Shown: positions 9,786 through 18,679 of the stretch, piece by piece
How the letters are laid out: each line of letters begins with the position of its first letter
How positions within the stretch are numbered: position 1 is the stretch's first letter
Source of the DNA: Burkholderia stagnalis
Lineage (GTDB): Bacteria > Pseudomonadota > Gammaproteobacteria > Burkholderiales > Burkholderiaceae
NCBI RefSeq assembly: GCF_902830275.1
Contig: NZ_CADESW010000001.1
Location: 1-64,000, forward strand
DNA length: 64,000 bases
Reading direction: 5' to 3'
Position numbers and translations under genes: made by a program
The notes under the pieces: model-generated
The model's database searches: none
Seen by the model: the letters and a program-made list of their open reading frames with translations, nothing else
Told to the model about the DNA's origin: nothing

Positions 9786-9870
9786 CGGCGCGGGCGCGCC
9801 GCCCACGCCGGCCGCGGTGCGGCCCCGGAGCGCTTCGCTTGCCGTACCGAATCCCGCCCAGGAGCAATTC

Positions 9871-10920
9871 ATGGCAGACCTGACCATCGCCATCTGCAAC
9901 TACAACCACGGCGCGTACCTGCGTGTCGCGATCGATTCCGCACTCGCGCAGACTGTCCGCGGCGTTCGCGTGCTGGTCGTCGACGACGGCTCGACCGACG
10001 CATCGCGCGACATCATGCGTTCGTACGGCGAGCGCATCACCGCGATCTTCCAGGAGAATCGCGGCCAGGTCGCCGCATACAACCGCGCGCTGGAACACGT
10101 CGCGAGCAACTACGTGATCTTCCTCGACGCGGACGACCTGCTTTACCGCGACGCGGCCGGCCGCGTGCTCGCGGCGTTCGGATCGAGCGACTGCGTGAAG
10201 GTGCAGTTCCGGCTCGACGTGCTGACCGGCGACGGCGCGGCAACCGGCGTGACGGTCCCGCAGTCGGCGCCCGACGCCGATTGCGGCCGGCTGCTGCGCG
10301 CGGGCTGGCTCTATCCGTCGCCGCCGGGCTCGGGCAACGCGTATCGGGTTGCGGCGCTGCGGCGCATCTTCCCCGTGCCCGTCACGCCCGACAATCGCCA
10401 CGGCGCCGACTTCTACGCGATCTACGGCGTCGCGCTGCTGGGCGCGGTCCGCACGATCGATGCGCCGCTCGGCGGCTACCGCGCGCACCACTGCGCCGAC
10501 GGCGCGACGGGTGGCGCCGCCGACCTCGCATTCGCCAACGCGGAAGACGGCGCGACCGGCGCATACAAGACCCTGGCGCGCTGGGCCCTGCTGCGCACGC
10601 TCGTCCATGCGCGGCTGCACGAGACGCTGCCGAGCACGCCGTACGATTTCTCGATCGAGAAAGCGCGCTTCGCCAGCGCGCTGTATCGCGCGCCGTTCGC
10701 GCGGCGCTGGCGCTGGTTCGCACGCGAGTCGGGACGCTACTGGCATACGGTGCTGCGCAACCCGTTCTGGCGGCCCGTCAAGAAACTCGCCGTGTGCGGA
10801 CTGACGACGGTCTGCCTGCTGCCGTCGACCGCGCTCAGCGATCGCGCGATCCGCTACGTCGCCAATCCGCTGTCGCGCGCGCGCAAGCCGGCCGCCCGGC
10901 CCTCCGGCGACGCACGCTAG
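9871..10920 (+). CDS. Glycosyltransferase family 2
   Basis: The 349-residue protein has a GT-A fold N-terminus: LTIAICNYNHGAYLRVAIDSA, then VRVLVVDDGSTDAS, and the metal/nucleotide-binding DxD-type motif in FLDADDLLY. There is no signal peptide and only a modest hydrophobic segment near 305-325. It should transfer a sugar from an activated nucleotide to the growing lipid-linked repeat unit on the cytoplasmic face; donor and acceptor are unknown. ATG 9871 is preceded by AGGAGC at good spacing. It is the only glycosyltransferase in the window, so the rest of the pathway must be encoded elsewhere, probably to the left of base 1. Confidence 0.92.
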   Translation: MADLTIAICNYNHGAYLRVAIDSALAQTVRGVRVLVVDDGSTDASRDIMRSYGERITAIFQENRGQVAAYNRALEHVASNYVIFLDADDLLYRDAAGRVLAAFGSSDCVKVQFRLDVLTGDGAATGVTVPQSAPDADCGRLLRAGWLYPSPPGSGNAYRVAALRRIFPVPVTPDNRHGADFYAIYGVALLGAVRTIDAPLGGYRAHHCADGATGGAADLAFANAEDGATGAYKTLARWALLRTLVHARLHETLPSTPYDFSIEKARFASALYRAPFARRWRWFARESGRYWHTVLRNPFWRPVKKLAVCGLTTVCLLPSTALSDRAIRYVANPLSRARKPAARPSGDAR

Positions 10921-11271
10921 CCATCGCCCACGCCGCCCGCGCTGCCCGTTCGCCCCGGTACTTCTTACGCCGCGCCGGCCCGCGGCCGGAAACGTTGACT
11001 GCTCGCCTGACGCGACGAGCGGCGTTATCGCATAAAGATCGGACGTATCGGTAGAAACACCGATGCTGTAGTCAAACTACATTCATACCATTGGTCGCTG
11101 CAGAGGATCGCTACACCCGCACCCGCCGTCGCGATCCTCTGCCCGGCCGGGCATGCCGACACTGAAGCCACCCCGCATCGCCCGCCGGCAGCGTCCGGTG
11201 CGAACCCATCGGGCGTGCGCCGTCCCTGACCCCGATCGAATAACCCGCATCACGTTCATGGAGACAGCAAC
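10921..11271 (+). promoter_or_regulatory. Leader region upstream of the GH3 gene
   Basis: A 351-base gap with no convincing gene. It contains ATCGGACGTATCG at 11038-11050, a near copy of the sequence found upstream of the hydrolase gene, then a less GC-rich stretch (about 11050-11095) that could hold the promoter. The GH3 ribosome-binding site (GGAGA at 11260-11264) closes the region. Confidence 0.4.
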
Positions 11272-13476
11272 ATGCGGATCAACCTCTGGCCGGCTGCCGT
11301 GCTGCTGGCGTCCCTCAGCACGGGCGCCTGCGCAGCAGCCTCGGCCGATTTCACCTTGCCCACCGACGCCGTCGAATCCTTCGCATCGGCCGGCGCGCAA
11401 CGTCGCGCGGACGCGCTCGTCCACCGGATGACGCTCGACGAGAAGCTCCAGTTCATCCACTCGAAATACGAGATGTCGCAAGTGCCCGGCGGCGGCGCCG
11501 GCTATATCCAGGGCGTGCCGCGGCTCGGCATTCCGGACCTGAACATGGTCGATTCGGCGACCGGCTCCGGCAGCACGTCGCAGGCCAGCACGACCTTCCC
11601 CGCGACGATCGCCGTGGCCGCGAGCTGGGATCGCCGCCTGTCGTACGACTACGGCCGGCAGGTCGCGATCCAGTTGCGCGCGCAGGGATTCGGCATGGGC
11701 CTCGGCGGCGGCACCAACCTCGCGCGCGAGCCGCGCGGCGGCCGGCTGTTCGAGTATCTCGGCGAGGATCCGCTGCTTGCCGGCGACCTGCTCGCCGAGC
11801 GCACGCTCGCGACGCAGCGGCACAAGGTGATCGCGACCATCAAGCACTACGCGGCCAACGAGCAGGAGCACGGCCGGATGGGCGGCAACAGCCAGCTCGA
11901 CGAGCGCACGCTGCGCGAGCTCTACCTGCTGCCGTTCGAGATCGCCGCGAAGCGCGCGCGGCCGGGCAGCGTGATGTGCAGCTACAACCGGCTGAACGGC
12001 GACTATGCGTGCGAGAACGCGCATCTGCTGAACGACGTGCTGAAGAACGAATGGGGCTTCGAGGGCCAGGTGCAGTCCGACTGGGGCGCGACGCACAGCA
12101 CCGCGAAGGCGATCAATGCGGGCCTCGACGAGGAGGAAGACGTCGGGCCGAGCGTGTACCTGACGCCGGCGGCGGTGCGGCAGGCGATCGCGAACGGCTC
12201 GGTGTCGACCGCGCGGCTCGACGACATGGTGCGCCGCAAGCTGGCCGCGATGATCCGCATCGGCGTGATGGACGATCCGCCCAAGGGCGGCGGCGCGATC
12301 GACTTCGCGTCGGCCGGGCGCTTCGCACAGGCGGCCGCCGAACAGTCGATCGTGCTGCTCAAGAACGACGGCAACCAGCTGCCGCTCGCGGCGCCCGCGC
12401 TGGCGCGCATCGCGGTGATCGGCGGACACGCGGACGCGGCCGTGCTGTCCGGCGGCGGCTCCGGCAACACGCGCAATCCGGTCACGGGCGCGTTCGCGGG
12501 CTGCGGCGGCCTCGCGTTCGGCACGTCGACCGGCTGCAGCTGGTGGCGCAACCCGTGGCTGAAGGTCGACGTGCCGATCGTCGCGGCGATCCGCGCGCTC
12601 GCGCCCGCCGCGCAGGTCACGTTCGCCGGCAACAGCGACCAGCAGGCACCGTTCCGCGCCTATACGCAGCAGGAGATCGACCAGGCGGCCGCGCTCGCGG
12701 CGCGCTCGGACGTCGCGATCGTCGTGGTCGCGCAGCCGGCCGGGGAGGATTTCGGCGACCTGCAAAGCCTCGCCCTCGCGAACCCGTCGAACCAGGACGC
12801 GCTCGTCGACGCGGTCGCGCGCGCGAATCCGCATACCGTCGTCGTGGTCGAGAGCGGCAATCCGGTGCTGATGCCGTGGAAGGACCGCGTGTCCGCGATC
12901 GTCGCGGCGTGGTATCCGGGCGAACGCGGCGGCGCGGCGATCGCGAACGTGCTGTTCGGCAAGGTCAACCCGTCCGGCAAGCTGCCCGTCACGTTCCCCG
13001 CGCGCGACCAGGACACGCCCACCTGGGGGCAGAACGGCGCGTTCGACAACGATCCCGTCTATGCGGAAAAGCTGAACATGGGCTACCGGTGGTACGACGC
13101 GAAGAACGTGAAGCCGATGTTCGAGTTCGGCTTCGGCCTGTCGTATACGCACTTCTCGTACTCCGGGCTCGCCGTGTCGCGGCAGCGCGACGGCTCGCTG
13201 GACGTCGCGTTCACCGTGCGCAACGACGGCCCCGTGGCCGGCGCGGAAGTGCCGCAGGTGTATCTCGGCGTGCCATACAAGGACGAGCCGCCGCGCCGCC
13301 TGGTCGGCTGGGACAAGATCGACCTGAAGCCGGGCGAAGCGCGGCGCGTGCACATCGGCGTGCCGGTGCGGCTGCAGAGCGTATGGGATACATCACGCAA
13401 CGGCTGGCGCTACGTGCCGGGCGGCACCGTGTCCGTCGGCGCGTCGTCGCGCGACATCCGGCTGCAAGGCGGCTGA
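11272..13476 (+). CDS. Exported glycoside hydrolase family 3 beta-glucosidase-type enzyme
   Basis: The 734-residue protein begins with a signal peptide (MRINLWPAAVLLASLSTGACAAAS). The GH3 N-terminal barrel follows (VPRLGIPDLNMVDSATG..FPATIAVAASWD). The catalytic nucleophile loop reads VQSDWGATHS with Asp270. Next come the GH3 C-terminal domain (ESGNPVLMPW, AAWYPGERGGAAIANVLFGKVNPSGKLPVTFP) and a fibronectin-III-like domain (FGFGLSYTHFSYSGLAVS) at the C-terminus. It should hydrolyse beta-linked glucosides or oligosaccharides in the periplasm or outside the cell. Placed after the exopolysaccharide genes, it may trim or recycle that polymer; the link is inferred. GGAGACAGCAAC precedes the start. 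Confidence 0.93.
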   Translation: MRINLWPAAVLLASLSTGACAAASADFTLPTDAVESFASAGAQRRADALVHRMTLDEKLQFIHSKYEMSQVPGGGAGYIQGVPRLGIPDLNMVDSATGSGSTSQASTTFPATIAVAASWDRRLSYDYGRQVAIQLRAQGFGMGLGGGTNLAREPRGGRLFEYLGEDPLLAGDLLAERTLATQRHKVIATIKHYAANEQEHGRMGGNSQLDERTLRELYLLPFEIAAKRARPGSVMCSYNRLNGDYACENAHLLNDVLKNEWGFEGQVQSDWGATHSTAKAINAGLDEEEDVGPSVYLTPAAVRQAIANGSVSTARLDDMVRRKLAAMIRIGVMDDPPKGGGAIDFASAGRFAQAAAEQSIVLLKNDGNQLPLAAPALARIAVIGGHADAAVLSGGGSGNTRNPVTGAFAGCGGLAFGTSTGCSWWRNPWLKVDVPIVAAIRALAPAAQVTFAGNSDQQAPFRAYTQQEIDQAAALAARSDVAIVVVAQPAGEDFGDLQSLALANPSNQDALVDAVARANPHTVVVVESGNPVLMPWKDRVSAIVAAWYPGERGGAAIANVLFGKVNPSGKLPVTFPARDQDTPTWGQNGAFDNDPVYAEKLNMGYRWYDAKNVKPMFEFGFGLSYTHFSYSGLAVSRQRDGSLDVAFTVRNDGPVAGAEVPQVYLGVPYKDEPPRRLVGWDKIDLKPGEARRVHIGVPVRLQSVWDTSRNGWRYVPGGTVSVGASSRDIRLQGG

Positions 13477-13599
13477 GCGCCCGCGCGCGGCGGCGCCCGG
13501 CGCGTTTCCGCGCACGGTAATACACTTGCGCGAGTCCGCCGCGCGCGCACCGGCGCGCGCGGCGCACATCCCTCCGGATCATCGCAAGGAGCAACAGCA

Positions 13600-14580
13600 A
13601 TGGACTACGTCAGGCTCGGTTCGACCGGGCTGCAGGTGTCGCGCCTGTGCCTCGGCTGCATGACTTACGGCGCACCCGATCGCGGCACGCACCCGTGGAC
13701 GCTCGACGAAGACGCGAGCCGCCCGCTCATCCGCCAGGCACTCGACGCCGGCATCAACTTCTTCGACACCGCCAACATGTACTCGGAAGGCACGTCGGAG
13801 GAGATCGTCGGCCGCGCGCTGCGCGACTTCGCGAAGCGCGACGACGTCGTGATCGCGACCAAGGTGTTCCACCGCGTGCGCCCCGGCCCGAACGGCGCGG
13901 GCCTCTCGCGCAAGGCCATCCTCACCGAGATCGACCACAGCCTCAAGCGGCTCGGCACCGATTACGTCGACCTCTACCAGATCCACCGCTGGGACTATCA
14001 CACGCCGATCGAGGAAACGCTCGAAGCGCTGCACGATGTCGTGAAGGCCGGCAAGGCGCGCTATATCGGCGCATCGTCGATGCATGCGTGGCAGTTCAGC
14101 AAGGCGCTGTATACGTCGAAGCTGAACGGCTGGACGCCGTTCGTCAGCATGCAGGATCACCTGAACCTGCTGTATCGCGAGGAAGAGCGCGAGATGCTGC
14201 CGCTGTGCGACGACCAGGGCATCGCGGTGCTGCCGTGGAGCCCGCTCGCGCGCGGCCGCCTCACGCGCGACTGGGATGCGACGAGCGAGCGGCTCGAGAG
14301 CGACGTATTCGGCAAGACGCTTTACGCAGCGCATGCCGACAGCGATCGCGCGATCGTCGAAGCCGTCGCGACGATCGCGCATGCGCGCGACGTGCCGCGT
14401 GCGCAGGTCGCGCTCGCGTGGCTGCTGCAGAAGTCGGGGGTGACCGCGCCGATCATCGGGGCGTCGAAAGCGCGGCATCTGGAAGACGCCGTCGCGGCGC
14501 TCTCGCTCGAGCTGACCGCCGAGGAAATCGCGGCGCTCGAAGCGCCGTACGTGCCGCACGCGGTCGCGGGGCACGCGTAA
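13600..14580 (+). CDS. Aldo/keto reductase (YajO-like)
   Basis: The 326-residue NADPH-dependent oxidoreductase starts with YVRLGSTGLQVSRLCLGCMT. The catalytic tetrad is visible as Asp in FFDTANMY, Tyr in MYSEGTSEEIVG, Lys in IATKVFH and His in YQIHRWD. The cofactor loop near the C-terminus reads APIIGASKARHLEDA. The family reduces aldehydes and ketones in the cytoplasm, and the YajO subgroup has been linked to 1-deoxyxylulose 5-phosphate. The natural substrate here cannot be read from sequence. AAGGAG lies upstream of ATG 13600. It appears monocistronic: the next features are remnants on either strand. Confidence 0.93.
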   Translation: MDYVRLGSTGLQVSRLCLGCMTYGAPDRGTHPWTLDEDASRPLIRQALDAGINFFDTANMYSEGTSEEIVGRALRDFAKRDDVVIATKVFHRVRPGPNGAGLSRKAILTEIDHSLKRLGTDYVDLYQIHRWDYHTPIEETLEALHDVVKAGKARYIGASSMHAWQFSKALYTSKLNGWTPFVSMQDHLNLLYREEEREMLPLCDDQGIAVLPWSPLARGRLTRDWDATSERLESDVFGKTLYAAHADSDRAIVEAVATIAHARDVPRAQVALAWLLQKSGVTAPIIGASKARHLEDAVAALSLELTAEEIAALEAPYVPHAVAGHA

Positions 14581-14611
14581 CGCGCGCGCGCCGGCGGCAT
14601 GGACGCCGGCG

Positions 14612-14851
14612 TCACGTCGCCTTGCGCTTGCGGGCAGGCGCGCCTTCGAGCAGCACCGCGCCCTGCCCGCGTTCGCTCAGCTGATCGCCCGGGTTTCTCA
14701 GCGGGCAATCCTTTATCGACAGGCACCCGCAGCCGATACACCCGTCCATCTGGTCACGCGACTGGGTGAGCTTCCGGATCCGTTCGTTCAGCAGGTCGCG
14801 CCAGCCGGTCGACAACCGCCGCCAGTCCGCCGCGCTCGGCGCCTTGCCGTC
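14612..14851 (-). pseudogene. soxR: 3' fragment of soxR (redox-sensing MerR-family regulator)
   Basis: About 79 codons at the 3' end match SoxR. A helix segment (DGKAPSAADWRRLSTGWRDLL) leads into the [2Fe-2S] cluster motif DGCIGCGCLSIKDCPLRNPGD, with all four cysteines in CxxCxCx5C. SoxR proteins are about 150 residues. The N-terminal DNA-binding helix-turn-helix and most of the linker helix are absent: homology stops at about base 14851, and upstream sequence is a rightward gene remnant. A TTG at 14815 could start a 67-residue fragment, but it could not bind DNA. I read it as a deletion scar. Confidence 0.8.
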
Positions 14852-14853
14852 TC

Positions 14854-15480
14854 TTGCCGCGCGATCGCCTCGGGTTCCTGCCGTTCGATCATGCCGGCGA
14901 CGCGCCGAACGTCGCGGCCGACACGATCCACAACGCGGCGACGCGGCTCACGCTGTCGCACTGGCCGTCGAATCGCACGACTGCCCGCTACCGGGCCAAC
15001 CGGTCGACCGAAAGGGTGCTGCGCTTCGTGTCCGAAACGTCCGTCGATCCGGACGTGCGCTGCGTGACGACCGATCACTTCGATCACTTCGATCACTTCG
15101 ATCACTTCGATCACTTCGATCACTTCGATCTCGACGGGCTCGCGTCGATCTACGCGCTCATCGCGCCCGATCACGCGTTGCGCCATCGGGCGCGGCTGGT
15201 GAACGTCGCACGCCTCGGCGATTTCGCGCGCGGCCGGTCGGACGCCGCTCTCGACGCTCGCGCTCGTCGCGCACGACGACGTCGTGATCCAGCAGCGCTA
15301 CGAGGGCTGGGTCACGCGCGTATCGCAGGCGCCGCGCCCCCGGGCGGCCTGTCGATCCTCGCGCGGGCGCTGCAGGCGGCCGACGCCGGCACATGCGGCT
15401 GGCAGTACGACGGCGTCCAGCACATCATGCCGCGCCTCGGCCGCACCTGCGGCCAGGCACCGCCATCGCCGCCACCGCTT
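14854..15480 (+). pseudogene. Decayed gene resembling DUF6687-type proteins, with six HFD repeats
   Basis: Rightward from about 14854 the frame reads FLPFDHAGDAPNVAADTIHN, then TRLTLSHWPSNRT, DPDVRCVTTDHFD, then LDGLASIYALIAPDHAL and RARLVNVARLGDFARGRSD. This pattern (LTLSHWP, then NHFDxDG, then LVDVARxGDF) is what I recall for the DUF6687 family of unknown function. The family normally has one HFD where this copy has six in tandem. After about 15235 the frame turns into Arg/Ala-rich shadow sequence, while a family-like ending (SILARALQAADAG, QYDGVQHIMPRLG) reappears near 15350, so the gene is frameshifted or internally deleted. There is no good start. The 5' end abuts the soxR fragment. Confidence 0.55.
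15076..15129 (+). repeat. Nine-base tandem repeat, six copies (CACTTCGAT)
   Basis: Six perfect head-to-tail copies of CACTTCGAT at 15076-15129, in frame, encode (His-Phe-Asp)6 inside the DHFDxDG motif of the remnant gene. Copies are identical at the base level, so the expansion is recent or still changing by slippage. Confidence 0.97.
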
Positions 15481-17481
15481 TCATCGCACCATCGTGCCGG
15501 CAAACGCGACGTATGCATCGAGCGCGGCCGGATTCGCCATCGCGTCGCGGCTCGCCGCCTGCTCGGCCGGGCGCCCCATCAGGATCTTGCGCACCGGCAC
15601 CTCCATCTTCTTGCCGGTCAGGGTGTAGGGAATCTGCTCCATCGTGACCATCGTGTCCGGCACATGACGCGGGCTGCACAGCGTGCGCAGCCGCTCGGCA
15701 ATGTGCGCACGCAGCGCGTCGTCGAGCACCGCGCCGTCACGCAGGCGCAGGAACAGCGGCATGAAGAAGCCGCCGTTCGGCATCTCGCAGCAGACGACCA
15801 GGCTGTCGGCCACCGCGTCGATTTCCTCGACGACGCGGTAGATCTCCGCCGAGCCGATCCGCACGCCGTAGCGGTTCAGCGTCGAATCCGCGCGGCCGTA
15901 GATGTAACACCCGCCGTGCGCCGTCAAGCGCATGAAATCGCCATGCCGCCAGGTGCCGGGGAAATGCTCGAAATAGGACTCGCGATAACGCGCGTCGCCT
16001 GCGTCGTTCCAGAAGAAGATCGGCATCGACGGCGCCGGCTGCGTGACGACGAGCTCGCCGACTTCGTCGACGAGCGGTTTGCCGTCATCGCTCCATACGT
16101 CGACGGCCATTCCGAGCACGCGCGCCTGGATCTCGCCGGCGCGCACCGGCAGCAACGGCACGCCACCGACCAGCCCGCTGCACAGCTCCGTGCCGCCGGA
16201 CTGCGACGTCACCCACAGGTCGGATTTCACGTTGCGATAGAACCACGCGAACGTCTCCGGCGTGCTCGGCGCGCCGCTCAGCAGCACGCTCCTGAGCGCC
16301 GACAGGTCGAACCGGCGGCCCGGCTCGAGGCCGGCCTTCTCCATCATCTGCACGAAGGTCGGGCTGCCGCCGAAGCAGGTCGCGCCCGCGTCGGCCGCCA
16401 GCCGCCACAGGCACTCGGGGCCGCCGTGCATCGGGCTGCCGTCGTAGAGCACCGCGGACGCGCCGGTCAGCAGCGCGGCCACCAGCATGTTCCACATCAT
16501 CCAGCCGGTCGTGCTGTAGAAGAACATCACGTCGCCCGGACGCAGGTCCATGTGCAGGTGCAGTATCTTCAGGTGCTCGACCAGCATGCCGGCATGGCTG
16601 TGCACGATCGCCTTCGGCAGGCCCGTCGTCCCCGACGAGAACACGATCCACAGCGGATGGCTGGCGCCGACGCGCTCGAAACGGAATGCATCGGGCGGCA
16701 CGTCCGGGCCGGACAGCATCGCGTCCCATGCCTGCACCGCGCACGGCAGCGACGACGCATCGGCCGGCACCCCGTCGGCGAGGTTCGGCAGCCAGATCAG
16801 CGTGCGCAGCGACGGCAGCGCACGCGCGATCCCGAGCGCTTCATGCTGCCGATCGAATGCCTTGCCGCCGAAGCGATAGCCGTCGGCCGCGATCAGCACG
16901 GTCGGCTCGATCTGCCGGAAGCGATCGACGACCGTCCGCACGCCGAAATCGATCGCGGCCGACGACCACACCGCGCCGATGCTGATGGCCGCGAGCATCG
17001 CCACCGCGCATTCCGGCACGTTCGGCAGGTACGCGACGACACGATCGCCCGGCCGCACGCCAAGCTCGCGCAGGCGCGTCGCAAAGCGCCGCACCTGGCT
17101 CGCGAGATCGGCGAGCGGCATCGTTTGCAGCGGCGTCGTCTCGGTTGCGTGATGAAACGCCGGCTGCTTCGCATCCGCGTGCGCGGCATGCCGCAACACG
17201 TGCTCCGCATAGTTGACGCGCGCATCCGGAAACCAGCGCGTATGCGGCATCGGCGCGCCGTCGGTCACCCGGTGCGCCGAGCCGTCGTACCGCACGTCAT
17301 GCCATCGCCAGATCGACGCCCAGAACGCATCGGGCTCGCGCACCGACCAGTTCCACAGTGCATCGTAGTCCGGGAACGCCAGATCGCATTCGGCCGCCAG
17401 CCAGTCGAGATAGCGCGCGAGATTGGAGCCGCGGGCGAGCGCCTCGCTCGGCGCCCACAACAGTTCGCCTTCCTTGATCAT
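15481..17481 (-). CDS. Acetoacetyl-CoA synthetase
   Basis: The 666-residue adenylate-forming enzyme has the family N-terminus (LARYLDWLAAECDLAFPDYDALWNWSV). AMP-binding motifs are WIVFSSGTTGLPKAIVHSH and YGRADSTLNRYGVRIGSAE, and the C-terminal catalytic lysine motif is IPYTLTGKKMEVPVRKIL. It activates acetoacetate to acetoacetyl-CoA with ATP, feeding ketone bodies into thiolase or polyhydroxybutyrate metabolism in the cytoplasm. Length matches AacS/AcsA proteins, which are longer at the N-terminus than acetyl-CoA synthetase. It stands alone on the leftward strand. Confidence 0.95.
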   Translation of the reverse strand: MIKEGELLWAPSEALARGSNLARYLDWLAAECDLAFPDYDALWNWSVREPDAFWASIWRWHDVRYDGSAHRVTDGAPMPHTRWFPDARVNYAEHVLRHAAHADAKQPAFHHATETTPLQTMPLADLASQVRRFATRLRELGVRPGDRVVAYLPNVPECAVAMLAAISIGAVWSSAAIDFGVRTVVDRFRQIEPTVLIAADGYRFGGKAFDRQHEALGIARALPSLRTLIWLPNLADGVPADASSLPCAVQAWDAMLSGPDVPPDAFRFERVGASHPLWIVFSSGTTGLPKAIVHSHAGMLVEHLKILHLHMDLRPGDVMFFYSTTGWMMWNMLVAALLTGASAVLYDGSPMHGGPECLWRLAADAGATCFGGSPTFVQMMEKAGLEPGRRFDLSALRSVLLSGAPSTPETFAWFYRNVKSDLWVTSQSGGTELCSGLVGGVPLLPVRAGEIQARVLGMAVDVWSDDGKPLVDEVGELVVTQPAPSMPIFFWNDAGDARYRESYFEHFPGTWRHGDFMRLTAHGGCYIYGRADSTLNRYGVRIGSAEIYRVVEEIDAVADSLVVCCEMPNGGFFMPLFLRLRDGAVLDDALRAHIAERLRTLCSPRHVPDTMVTMEQIPYTLTGKKMEVPVRKILMGRPAEQAASRDAMANPAALDAYVAFAGTMVR

Positions 17482-18091
17482 CTCCGGTGCCCTTCATGGA
17501 TGAGTTGAATCGGTCGGAACAGGTGACGAATGCCGGCTGCAACGCCGAGCGTCGAGCCGGGCCGCCCCGGGCAACGCGTCATTCGTCGACAGTCCGGTGT
17601 TCATCTCGCCATCGCCGTTCACGCAGCCGAACTGGCCGTAGATGAACGTCGGCTTCGACAGACAATCTTTGCTTGAATTTTCGGTCTTGTCCAATTGGTC
17701 GGGACGGCTTCAACCCGTATGCTTCCTCGGCTCCGTGTCGGCGGCAGTTTCCTTTACCCGACTTTCCGATACGGCTTAGGCGTGGGCGCTCGGCGATGGC
17801 CAGTGGGCGCGGCCATGTGTTTCATCAAGTGAGCTAGTTCGAGAACGCTGCCATATGCGAGCGCCGAGCGTCCACACCTAAGCCCTGCTCCACTTCCCCC
17901 CCGCTTCTTCCACGCGTCGAACGCTCACGAAACGCGCACGACGCACACCACGGTAAAATCACCCTCTTTCAGTCAACGCACCGCGTGCAGCCAGCCGCTG
18001 CCCGTCCGCTTCCGTACCGGACGCCGCTCGCCACGGTTGAACGGAAACGAACGATGCCGCTGAATCCATCCGGTTTCCCGGCATACAGGAC
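17482..18091. other. 610-base intergenic region
   Basis: No convincing gene. A 66-codon leftward frame (17494-17694) has no recognisable domain or ribosome-binding site. The right half holds a paired inverted repeat described separately. From 17885 to 18091 nothing distinctive is seen beyond the presumed promoter of the YigZ-like gene. Confidence 0.5.
17773..17884. repeat. 112-base element bounded by 23-base imperfect inverted repeats
   Basis: The left arm at 17773-17795 begins GGCTTAGGCGTGG, and the right arm at 17862-17884 ends CCACACCTAAGCC. The arms are complementary at 21 of 23 positions, separated by 66 bases. Inside, ATGGCC and GGCCAT (about 17795-17815) form a second small hairpin. 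The layout fits a MITE-like non-autonomous element or a structured RNA. No flanking target duplication was found. Confidence 0.7.
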
Positions 18092-18679
18092 ATGACCTAC
18101 TCGCTCGCCACCACCTACACCCGCGAACTCGAAATCCGCAAGAGCCGCTTCATCGCGTATGCGATGCCCGTCGAGGATCGCGACGCCGCGATGCAGGCGC
18201 TGCAGCGCCTGCGCGACGAACACCCTGCCGCGACGCACGTCTGCTGGGCGCTGCTTGCCGGCGGCCAGTCGGGCATGTCGGACGACGGCGAGCCGTCCGG
18301 CACCGCCGGCCGGCCGATCCTCGAGGTGCTGCGCCATCACGACCTGGACGGTGTGCTGGGCGCGGTCGTGCGCTACTACGGCGGCGTCAAGCTCGGCGCC
18401 GGCGGGCTGGTGCGCGCGTATACGGACGCGATTGCGTCGGCGCTGCTCGACGCCGAACGCGTCGAGCGCATCCATTACACGCGGCTCGCGATCGAAATCG
18501 GCTACCCGGACGAAGCGCGCGTGCGCCGCTGGATCGAGCAGGCCGGCTATGAACTGGCCGACAGCGCCTACACGATGACCGTGCGCCTCGTGATCCGCCT
18601 GCCGGTTACGGCCGAAGCCGACGCGCGCACCGCGCTGTTCGATCTCACGCAAGGCCGCTCGGGTTTCCCCGAACTGTGA
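18092..18679 (+). CDS. YigZ/IMPACT (UPF0029) family protein
   Basis: The 195-residue protein has the IMPACT-family N-terminal domain: KSRFIAYAMPVEDRDAAMQAL, ATHVCWALL, the signature SDDGEPSGTAGRPIL, then VVRYYGGVKLGAGGLVRAY. A C-terminal ferredoxin-like domain completes it. Eukaryotic IMPACT acts in translational control. Bacterial YigZ binds nucleic acid or ribosome-associated partners, but its exact role is unsettled. Length is slightly under the usual 200-205. It starts 120 bases after an AT-poor promoter region and has no obvious operon partner; the fimbrial genes converge on it from the right. Confidence 0.93.
   Translation: MTYSLATTYTRELEIRKSRFIAYAMPVEDRDAAMQALQRLRDEHPAATHVCWALLAGGQSGMSDDGEPSGTAGRPILEVLRHHDLDGVLGAVVRYYGGVKLGAGGLVRAYTDAIASALLDAERVERIHYTRLAIEIGYPDEARVRRWIEQAGYELADSAYTMTVRLVIRLPVTAEADARTALFDLTQGRSGFPEL

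Noticed and set aside
15225..15335. Frame reading TLALVAHDDVVIQQRYEGWV, considered as a beta-lactamase-type fragment
   Set aside because: Too short to assign. It lies within the decayed DUF6687-like gene and could be a shadow.
17494..17694. 66-codon leftward frame upstream of acetoacetyl-CoA synthetase
   Set aside because: No ribosome-binding site, domain or signal peptide. I cannot support it as a gene.
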